A stretch of DNA of 64,000 nt from Cornus controversa (Eukaryota; Streptophyta; Magnoliopsida; Cornales; Cornaceae): positions 7,682,501 to 7,746,500 of the forward strand of contig CM048847.1 of NCBI GenBank assembly GCA_026545225.1. The letters run 5' to 3'. The notes beneath the pieces were generated by a model. That model worked only from the letters and a program-made list of their open reading frames with translations. It was not told the DNA's origin and searched no databases. Both the position numbers and the translations under genes were made by a program. How positions within the stretch are numbered: position 1 is the first letter of the stretch; each line of letters starts with the position of its first letter. This document shows positions 46,878 through 54,845 of the stretch, piece after piece.

Positions 46878-48450
46878 TGTTGTGCTTGGAAAGGTTATTT
46901 TGTTTTACCAAAATAATTCTTGTCCAATTCTTAATAAATCACTCGCAATAGCACGAATCTTTGTAAGATAGGGCTCTTGTGAAGGTGTCGATCCCACAGA
47001 GAATGTGATTAAATTAGTCTCATTTGATTCATTGAAAGAGAGGTTAATATTTTTGGTCTTTGTTTAACATAAAATAAATGACACTAGTTAAAGTTTGAAT
47101 TGATAAATATAAGAGGGACTAGGGTATTGATTTCACCACTAGCCTCACATCAATGGAAGAATGTATTTCAACTTGGGAAAGTTACATATGTATAATCATT
47201 ATTCATGGGATTTGTCACATACCACCATGATATCTTCAAGAAAATACATAAATCAAAAGATAAGAATAATTCATCTCTAGTTAGTATGAATCGTCTACCT
47301 AACTAGTTAAATAAAAGACATAACATGAAATTAAAAGTGTAGAACGATTCATCTTCCTTAAGCATGAATTATCAAATCTAATGAATTTATGTTCTAATAA
47401 AACTATTGTATAACTTTCATACTTTATAAGATAAGAGAAGAATGAAGTCAAGATTAAACATAACTTTATACTTCAATTGCAAATGCAATTCTCAAAGTTA
47501 TACAACTTATTATACACATATAACAATCCCAAATAAAAATATTATTATCATACCATTGATGCTTGACTAGGGCTACATCAATGCCCTAGGAAGAGTTTTA
47601 GCTCCTCATGGCTAACTTACAAGTCTTCATAGTTGAAGAACACTTCTTATTTCTATATGTGTGCAGAATATTTCCACTCACTTCTCCTCTCTACACTACT
47701 CAATTCCCCTCCATTTAGAGCCAAAGTTAGTGCAATATGAGTGTCTACCATTTCTTCCACTAAAACTCATCCTATGGCCTAAATAGCTCCATATGTATTC
47801 CATTTTAGAAGAATTGGATCATCTCCCTACATGTTTATAGCACTTTGGTTAATTAATTGAGTGGGGTGGTTGCTTGTCATCTCATTGGTCACTTGTCACA
47901 AAATTTTCAAAGCAACCAAAGAAAAATCTGCCCAGAATATTTATCCTACTGTTTTGTCCACTTTCAACCACCAAGATGTCAGAATTAGAGATTTCTCAAA
48001 ACTAAACGTATTTAGAACTCTCTTTTATCTTTCCATAGCCACAAAAATCGCCTTAATTGGAATCTGGAGCATGAAGTTATGGTCAAAATACAAACAGTGC
48101 GCAGATCAGAATTTTGAACGAATTTTGGGCTTGAGATTAGTCTTGGACTTGTACTTGACCCAATGAATGAACCAATTCAGATTTTTGGCCCCTTTTGCAT
48201 TAAATCTTCAATATAGCTTGGCCCAATCCATGGACTCATCATTGGAATTTGGCCCAAACTAATGGCAATTTCTTCTTCTTATGGAAGCCTCATTGAAAGC
48301 CCAAGAACCATGGAATTAACCACTATTTCATCTAAGGATCTGAAAATGACAAAAACAGAATAAAACTATAAAAATACTAATATAAACATAATTAAAGGAT
48401 TAACATATGTAAATTAGAAGGACTGAATGCACAACATTATGTGCTTATCA
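46878..48450 (-). repeat. 5' LTR of element D
   Basis: It is 1573 bp with plus-strand ends TGTTGTGCTTGG...GTGCTTATCA, nearly identical to 34401-35971. The primer site lies five bases from its inner edge. Confidence 0.95.
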
Positions 48451-48455
48451 GAAAG
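48451..48455. other. Target-site duplication of element D, right copy
   Basis: gaaag matches 34396-34400. Confidence 0.93.
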
Positions 48456-48906
48456 CATGTCATCTTCCAGTAGAGATTGAGCACAAGGCACTTTGGGCAA
48501 TCCGAAAATTCAATTTTGATGCAAAAAGAGCTGGGGAAGAGAGAAAGTTGCAATTGAATGAATTAGAAGAGTTTAGACGTGATGCTTATGAAAGTTCATG
48601 AATTTACAAAGAGAGGATGAAGGCATTTCATGATCGACATATCTCACGAAAGTCCTTCTCTCCAGGTGATAAAGTATGGCTCTTCAATTCAAAGCTTCAG
48701 TTGTTTCCCGAAAAATTGCGTTCAACGTGGGATGGACCATTCCAGGTGATTTCAGTTTTTCCTCATGGTGCAGTGGAAATTCGAAGCTTCTGAGATAATA
48801 CTTTGATGAAAGTAAATGGGCAAAGGTTGAAGCATTGTGTGGAAGGATGTGTGCCAAGAAGAGACGTAGAGTCCGTCGACTTGATGGATCCTGTCTATCC
48901 GACTTA
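48451..48906 (+). pseudogene. Integrase C-terminal tail of element C
   Basis: It resumes right of element D with [21 protein letters not shown], the family's conserved integrase tail, then [19 protein letters not shown] and [22 protein letters not shown]. The end [22 protein letters not shown] precedes a stop at 48904-48906, matching the end of pol in B. Broken lightly. Confidence 0.85.
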
Positions 48907-49071
48907 ATCCCTTCGGAGATTTGATCGTCTCCTACAGACGTTAAATTTTAGGTTTTGTATGTATTTCTATCCTTTAATTTCTTTAGTTTTCTTTGATTTT
49001 AATTTTTAGTTTTAATTTTCTTAAGTTTTCTTTCAATTCTAGTTGCGTTTTAATGTTTTTTCTTTGAGTTT

Positions 49072-49497
49072 TTGATGTATAAGTTGCTTCCGGAGGATGC
49101 CAAGAGGTGTACCGAGGTATTTGGACTCAAAATGGGTGAAAAAATGTGCCCTCGATCGACCTTGGGTGATGGAGACTCAAAAATTACAAGTCTCGGTCGA
49201 CCTTGGGCGATGGAGGGTCAAACAGGCCAACAGGAGGGGGATCGATCGCCCCATTGGAGGGGGATCGATCGCCCCATGATTTTTCAAAGTGATACCCACC
49301 AGCAGGTGGGCAATCGATCACCCATCCCAAGGGGGATCGATCGCCCAAGGGTAAAATGTGAGCTGCCCAAAAATTGTTGGTATTTAAAGCCTCCTTCTCC
49401 TATTTCAATGCTACTACTTGCTTCCTTGACCTCTATAAGCTCCAATTTAAGTCCTACTTCAACCGGAAAATTATTTTCTTCAATTGGTGATTCTTAA
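49072..49497 (+). CDS. Small frame with GDRSP / GIDRP repeats (element C)
   Basis: This 141-codon frame starts MMYKLLPEDAKRCTEVFGLK, like 14822-15187 in element B, and includes the palindrome cluster read as GDRSPHWRGIDRP and GNRSPIPRGIDRP. The two copies diverge after the repeat part. That it stays open in both could reflect coding or chance. No start context or other support was found. Confidence 0.3.
   Translation: MMYKLLPEDAKRCTEVFGLKMGEKMCPRSTLGDGDSKITSLGRPWAMEGQTGQQEGDRSPHWRGIDRPMIFQSDTHQQVGNRSPIPRGIDRPRVKCELPKNCWYLKPPSPISMLLLASLTSISSNLSPTSTGKLFSSIGDS
49136..49350. repeat. Palindromic GGCGATCGATC word cluster, element C
   Basis: About seven copies within 215 bp of gggggatcgatcgcccc and variants (gggcaatcgatcaccc, ctcggtcgaccttgggcgat). 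It is orthologous in position to 14911-15110 in B, between pol and the 3' frame. Confidence 0.8.
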
Positions 49498-49795
49498 ACA
49501 AGTATTTAACATTGATCATCATCACCATTAACATCAAAACAGGATTGATCATCACTAGTTCTCAAAGGAAATTCTCACTTTTTCAAGTTCTACATCAAAG
49601 TAAGTGAAGTTTTTCTTTGGTGAAATTGTGCAAATATTTTTGAGGAATTTTGAAGACCAAGTTTGGGGGATACAACTGGTGTATTGAGTTGTTCAATTTG
49701 GGTGGAAAAATTACCGAAAAGAGGAGGTTGAAGGATACAATTTTATTGTGCACGCCAAGTGTTTGGTTTAATTCCTCAACCAAACTTTTTCTATT

Positions 49796-51021
49796 TTGAT
49801 GGTACCAAAGAGAGCAAGTCACCAAGGTGCTTTAAGTTCACGCAATCCTCGCCGAGCAAGGCATGATCCAACACCCGGTTGTTCAAGATCTCGCCGAGAA
49901 GGTATTCATAAGCGATGGCATCCAAGGGCCTTGAACTTTGAAATAATGTTTGATATCGCCAAACTCTATAGTATGTTTCCTGAGACACGATGGGGGATTT
50001 ATGACATTCGTCGTCGTCGATCGGCATCGATTTTTGTTCCACTCTCTTCTACTATCTACCCAAGGCTTGTTAAGGTATTTTATGAGAACTTAAGGCTGAA
50101 ACCTGATGAGCGGGATGTGCTTATTTCTTCAGTAGATGGAACAGTAGTTCAGGTGGATATGTCATCCATTGCTATTGCCATGGGTTATCCTCATGAGTGC
50201 CCAGATGATTTGACTCATATCTATACGCCTCTACCTGATGATTTGTCAGTGGGTAATTTGGTTGCACGGTTGTGTGCTAACCAATTTTCTAGACTGAAAA
50301 GGAATGCAGCTTCCAAGTCTTCTATGCCAAATCACTTATGGTTCCTTGATACTATTTTACTCAAGAATATATGTCCCATTGGACATAAAATTGAGAGACG
50401 TCAAGAGTTCCTCAAAGCTTTATATGCCATACATTTTGGGCATTGGCTGTCGTTCCCACAGGTTGTCTGGGGCCAGATGGAAAAATTCTATTCCAAAGTT
50501 GTGGCCAAGGCACCGGACAGTGCAAGTGACTGGGAGTTTCCATTCCTAACTATCATTCATCAGTTGCTTATTGCACAAGGGTATGCAGTCTATGAAGACG
50601 AGTTTGCCTTTCCACATGATATTCATTATGGCTCGCATGACTGGAATTTGAGCCGATCTCATATGCACTAGAGAGTCATAGCTGCGCCTGGTGAAGTGTC
50701 TCGATTGGCCTAGGGAGGAGAACATATAGATATACCACCACTGGTGGAAGATCAAGAGGAGATGGAAGTTGAGGAAGAGGAGGTACATGCACAAGCTGGT
50801 GGCCATGATTATCAGTATTTAGAGGGACAGATTGTTGGGTTGATAGCCCAGTTTGGCACCCTACAGACAGAGGTATCCACACAGTTTGGGACTATGAGGA
50901 CTGAGATGGCGGATCACTTTCGTGAAACTCACCAAGACTAACTAGAGATGAGGAGGATGATACGTGCACTGATGCGCCAGACAAACTTGGATCCGGATGC
51001 TCAGTCACCACCACATCCTTG
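49796..51021 (+). pseudogene. 3' Athila-type frame of element C (env-position ORF)
   Basis: The frame opens MMVPKRASHQGALSSRNPRRARHDPTPG with a basic N-terminus. It continues with FEIMFDIAKLYSMFPETRWGIYDIRRRRSASIFVPLSSTIYPRLVKVFY, MSSIAIAMGYPHECPDDLTHIYTPLPDD and GHWLSFPQVVWGQMEKFYSKV. An acidic segment and a tail with repeated QFGT(L/M)(Q/R)TE and MRRM(I)RALMRQTNLDPDAQSPPHP close it. It matches the B frame closely. The N-terminal basic region and lack of a signal peptide or membrane helix argue for an internal rather than envelope protein. Lightly broken. Confidence 0.75.
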
Positions 51022-51825
51022 ACAGGAAGGTAACTATCTTTTGTATTTTGTTTTATTCTCAGTTTTTATTTTTATTTTTTAGTTTTATTTTTCTTTCTGT
51101 AGTTAGATTTTTATTATTATAAAAAAATAAATATAAAAATAAAAAATAAAAAACTTTTAGGATTTTTTTCTCTTTCATATTTATTTTCACCCATACTATT
51201 TCACTTGATCTTTTGGGGTATAGTGGTTTGTTTTGACAGGTTATAAAATCCATGTTTGGGGGTGTGCTTGCATTGCCTTCATGCTATTAGTTTACTATAT
51301 TTTCTTACCACTTCTCCATAGTCCTGGTAACATCGTTCTTACCCTTCTCTATGCTTTTCTTGGGTGACAATGAGGACAATGTACAGTTTAAGTTTGGGGG
51401 TGAGGCGATGCCTATTTTTGTGCTTTATTGAATATGGGGGAAAAAATTTTGTGAAATTATTCTTATTTTAGGATTTTTTATTTTTTTATTTTCTTAGTTT
51501 GTTTCTGTATTTTATTTTGTTTTGTTTTTAGATAGAATGTTTTGACATCATTCAAGGGATTAGTACCTTATGTAGGTGCTTAACTTGCAAATTTTTGAGT
51601 ATGTTTTAAATTTTTGAAAACTGTGATTTAAATTAAGTGGTTTTAATCATGGTTTGCAATAACATGTTTTGGGCTGATTAGTTTTAGTTTCCTTACATAC
51701 ACAAACACACTGGCATAATTTTATGGGTATAAACTTTGGTTTTGAGTTATTGAGTTATATATGCTTGATATTAATTAGTATCTCTTGAGAATTAGTACCG
51801 ATGATATGTTTACTTGACTTCAATG

Positions 51826-51856
<31 letters not shown>

Positions 51857-52689
51857 GAAAAAAAATATGTGATGAATAAGCAAATCAATTTGATCATTTT
51901 CATGAGTAACTGAGCCTCTATGCCTCAGGAAGCACGGAGTGTTCGCGTCAAAAGTGAAAGGGTGAGAAAAGATGAGCATTGGTTGTCTTGATTTGTACCC
52001 TGACTGATTCGAGTAAATAGGTTTTTCAGAGTATCTTTAAGCCTAGTGCCCTAAAGCCATCTGGTTTGGGAGTCACTGACTGAAAGCTTGCTACATGGAT
52101 CTTTCAGAAAGCTTAATAAATCAAGACATTGCACAACCAATAATGCAATGAGGAAAAAAGAATGATGAAAAAAAAATGATGAAAAAGTCATGTATTCGTG
52201 TTTGGAAGTATGATTTTAATAAGGGGAGCTAGTGAGTTGAAAGGGTATGTGCCTTAATATATTCAGAGCTTGGTTATGCTACATGAGAGGACTGCTAGTT
52301 CACTTTTCACAAGGGAGCTAGAGTTAATTATTTTGAGATATGTTGATGTGAATTATGCATGGGGACCGTTGATTTGAATTATGGAATTTGAAAGTTTGAA
52401 ATTATTCTTGAATGCAAGTTTGTAACTATGTATTGTAATCTTGTTCTTGAATTAATGTTGAAACAGAATTTTGAATGTTTGTGGGTAACATTTTTGGAAA
52501 CCCTCACGAGACTATACTCATCCACTAGGGGGAACCTAGGGGTTTAAAGGCTTGTTGCATACACTAAATGCAATCGTTTCTCCCACGAAAGTGGAGTTGG
52601 GTAGTTTAGTTAGTATTTAATAGTTTCTTTTGTTTTAGTTTTATTTTATTCTATTGCTAAGGGACTAGCAATATGTAAGTTTGGGGGTG
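51022..52689 (+). other. Noncoding 3' region of element C with polypurine tract
   Basis: No coding frame is supported. The region has the conserved hairpin plus polypurine-like block at 51366-51404 and AT-rich stretches. It ends ctattgctaagggactagcaatatgtaagtttgggggtg directly before the 3' LTR; the ctattgcta/tagcaata pair forms a small hairpin just before the tract, also present in B (11640-11670) and D (35990-36010). Confidence 0.8.
51366..51404 (+). other. Conserved hairpin plus polypurine-like block (element C)
   Basis: gacaatgaggacaatgtaca followed by gtttaagtttgggggtgag. It is the C version of the block found in A, B and D. Confidence 0.75.
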
Positions 52690-53243
52690 TGATAGGCGTT
52701 GAATGTTACGCATTCTAGCCTCTTAAGTTATGTATTTTATTCTCTTAGAGATAGATTATTTTGTTATTTTACTTCGTTTTAATGTTTTCTGTATTTTCAG
52801 GGCCTTAATGATTATTTCAGTTAAAACCATGATTTTGGGCTTTAAAGAAGACATCCAAGATGGTTAGCTGAAGCCTACATCAAGGAAATCCATTCAAGCA
52901 TTTATTTCAACTCAAATCAGCCCAAGGAAGAAGTCCAAGAGAATTACATTGACCATTGATTGTGGAGTTAGTGGTGAAGTCAAATACCCTAGATTTCTCT
53001 CATATTATCTTCACTTTCTAATTACTTTGATTTATTTTATTTTATCTTTTTAATTAGTTTAAAATCAGAATTCTTTTCTCTTAAATTTAATTAGAATTAA
53101 TTCCGTGTTCCAACTCATCAGACCATAATCCCTGAGGTACGATACCCCTTTCGATAGCCCTATTCTGCAAGGAATTCATTCTATTGCGAAGTGTAAAATT
53201 TTTTAATTGATATACTTTTTGAGTCACACTTAGACACGAATCA
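52690..53243 (+). repeat. 3' LTR of element C
   Basis: It has matching ends TGATAGGCGTTGAATG...CACGAATCA but is 554 bp, shorter than the 1508 bp 5' LTR. The target duplication cacac follows at once. Confidence 0.88.
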
Positions 53244-53248
53244 CACAC
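53244..53248. other. Target-site duplication of element C, right copy
   Basis: cacac matches 29402-29406. Confidence 0.85.
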
Positions 53249-53269
53249 TCGCCCATAAGGGCTACTACA
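53249..53269 (-). mobile_element. TRIM-LTR-like fragment, right piece
   Basis: tcgcccataagggctactaca resembles the complement of the TRIM LTR start tgtagtgacccttgtggacg, continuing the piece at 29375-29406. Element C appears to have inserted into this fragment. Confidence 0.55.
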
Positions 53270-53478
53270 TCTTCTCTAGTAATGGTTTTGCAACCTTTAG
53301 GATACTCATCCTCATTAATAACGTCTGAACAATAAATTGATCGGCCAACTGTTCTAACGGCTAAGTCACATTCTTGATTATCTGAATCAGCCAATTGGCC
53401 TTTTTCTTGGGATGACTGATTAATTCATTTTTTTTATTTACCACTGCCGGCTCATTAGCCACTAGTGGTTGATAAATC
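53270..53478 (-). pseudogene. Decayed coding-like sequence, part 1
   Basis: On the minus strand, frames read naturally in pieces, for example DSDNQECDLAVRTVGRSIYCSDVINEDEYPKGC, which has ordinary amino-acid usage, and LVANEPAVVN just before the TRIM. I do not recognise the protein. It seems to continue at 54049-54520 beyond the TRIM insertion. Heavily decayed if it was ever a gene; chance cannot be excluded. Confidence 0.3.
53474..53478. other. Target-site duplication of the TRIM, left copy
   Basis: aaatc directly precedes the TRIM and is repeated at 54049-54053. Confidence 0.92.
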
Positions 53479-53728
53479 TGTAGTAACCCTTGTGGACGGG
53501 TGTGAGTGGGCGAGTGCGAAGACGGACACTGGACTGAGCTACCACACTGACAGGGTACAGGGTGCTCAATCCCACATTGCCTGGGTGTGGAAAAGGAGAT
53601 GTGCTTATATGTAGTATGTTCTCTTCAAATGGTATGAGGCCTTTTGGGGTAAAACCCAAGAGCAAAACCGTGTGGGCTCTGGCCCAAAGCGGACAATATC
53701 ATACCATGTGTTGGAGTGGGGTATTACA
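53479..53728 (+). repeat. TRIM 5' LTR
   Basis: It is 250 bp, TGTAGTAACCCTTG...GGGGTATTACA. Confidence 0.95.
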
Positions 53729-53730
53729 GT

Positions 53731-53742
53731 TGGTATCAGAGC
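53731..53742 (+). other. TRIM primer-binding site
   Basis: TGGTATCAGAGC, complementary to initiator-Met tRNA, starts three bases after the 5' LTR. Confidence 0.93.
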
Positions 53743-53798
53743 GTGAACCCAGCTGGAAGTGTGCCGACGAGGACGTTGGGCCTCGTAGGGGGGTGGAT

Positions 53799-54048
53799 TG
53801 TAGTGACCCTTGTGGACGGGTGTGAGTGGGCGGGTGCGAAGACAGACACTGGGCTGAGCTACCACACTGACAGGGTACAGGGTGCTCAATCCCACATCGC
53901 CTGGGTGTGAAAAAGGAGATGTGCTTATATGTAGTATGTTCTCTTCAAATGGTATGAGGCCTTTTGGGGTAAAACCCAAGAGCAAAACCGTGCGAGCTAT
54001 GGCCCAAAGAAGATAATATCATACCATGTGCTGGAGCGGGGTATTACA
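53799..54048 (+). repeat. TRIM 3' LTR
   Basis: It is 250 bp, TGTAGTGACCCTTG...GGGGTATTACA, preceded by the purine tract aggggggtgga and followed by the duplication aaatc. Confidence 0.95.
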
Positions 54049-54845
54049 AAATCTAAGACCAATCTTCTGGCTAATTGGCCACTGGCTGCCACCCGAGTAA
54101 CAGAGGTGGTAGACTATAATCAAACCAACCTTAAGGTTGATCTACCACTGGTGGCTAATTAGCTACTAGTGATTGACAAGAAGAAGGCAAACCATACGGC
54201 TACACCCCGAGTGTTGGAGGTTGCTGATTATAATTAAACCAACCTTGTGGCTGATCTACCATTGGTGGCTGATTTAGTAGTGGTGGCTGAACCACAGAAT
54301 ATTGAGATGTCAGTTGAGATTCTCATTCTGCATACTCATCATTGATTATCTGAATAAACCTGTCAAGAATGACGGTTGATGATCGAGACATGGATTCACG
54401 TAACACGACAAGAAATTCACTTATCATGTTAGTCACGTCCCTCAATGAATGTGTAGCTTCTTCTATCATTGGTGCCGAGACACCAAATTGCTTAATAGAA
54501 TATTGAGACATCAGCTGAGAAGATGATTATTTAATAACGTAATTTATATTCAAGATCAGCCTATCAAAAAAGACACTGATGACTGAGGCAAGGATGCGCG
54601 CAACACGTGAAAAAAAACATTCACCCTCAGCATTGTAATCCTTCAACTGCAATTCTTTCAGCACTTTTCGGTCCCACGGGGCATGCCAAAATATGTTCGA
54701 TTATAAATTGATCAGCCAAGTCAGTCGATTGCTTGCGAGCATGCTAGAGTCGTTGTATCGGCTTGATGTAAATAGTTGGTCGAACACAAATATCTCCTTT
54801 AGAGGTCGTGTTAGATCAGGCAATTAGCTAGGGAGAAAGACTATG
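54049..54845 (-). pseudogene. Decayed Pro/Gln-rich coding-like sequence, part 2
   Basis: The longest open stretch, 54323-54511, reads MSQYSIKQFGVSAPMIEEAT, then LRDVTNMISEFLVVLRESMS and DRFIQIINDEYAE, a plausible helical N-terminus. Downstream on the same strand a repeated phrase of the type QPPVVDQPQGWF(D/N)Y occurs two or three times (about 54060-54290), interrupted mostly where CAA/CAG would become TAA/TAG. I do not recognise the family. The part from 54520 to 54845 holds nothing I can name. Repeat structure and decay pattern suggest an old gene or transposon exon. Confidence 0.35.

Larger units (their letters stand above)
34401..48450 (-). mobile_element. Athila-type Gypsy element D, young, looks whole, with extra frames
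   Basis: The element is 14,050 bp on the minus strand: 5' LTR 46878-48450, primer site 46855-46872, one long gag-pol frame, three extra frames between pol and the 3' LTR, polypurine tract (complement at 35972-35984) and 3' LTR 34401-35971. It is flanked by the duplication gaaag. The LTRs differ at about 13 substitutions and two length changes by eye (about 0.8%), suggesting roughly 0.3-0.6 million years at 0.7-1.3e-8 per site per year. It looks whole. LTRs and 3' region differ from the B/C/F family, so it is a separate Athila family. Confidence 0.95.
29407..53243 (+). mobile_element. Athila-type Gypsy element C, host to element D
   Basis: Plus strand: 5' LTR 29407-30914, primer site 30920-30937, gag, protease, integrase, a 3' Athila-type frame, noncoding 3' region, polypurine tract and a shorter 3' LTR at 52690-53243. 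It is flanked by cacac. Element D (34401-48450) splits it within the integrase region. No reverse transcriptase core was recognised, and the element is broken in several places. Shared LTR parts differ by about 4% by eye, suggesting roughly 1.5-3 million years at 0.7-1.3e-8 per site per year, older than D inside it. It is the same family as B and F. Confidence 0.9.
53479..54048 (+). mobile_element. Complete TRIM (terminal-repeat retrotransposon in miniature)
   Basis: The element is 570 bp: two 250 bp LTRs (53479-53728 and 53799-54048) around a 70 bp internal part that has only a primer site and a purine-rich tract (cctcgtaggggggtgga). It is flanked by aaatc. No coding capacity is expected or seen, so it depends on proteins from other retrotransposons. 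The LTRs differ at about 14 sites by eye (5.6%), mostly C-T and G-A changes, suggesting about 2-4 million years. It looks structurally whole. The tcccacat(c/t)gcctggg phrase is common in plant TRIM LTRs. Confidence 0.95.

Noticed and set aside
53562-53985. Frames of 64-126 codons on both strands across the TRIM
   Set aside because: They cross LTR boundaries and repeat identically in each LTR. TRIMs are noncoding.
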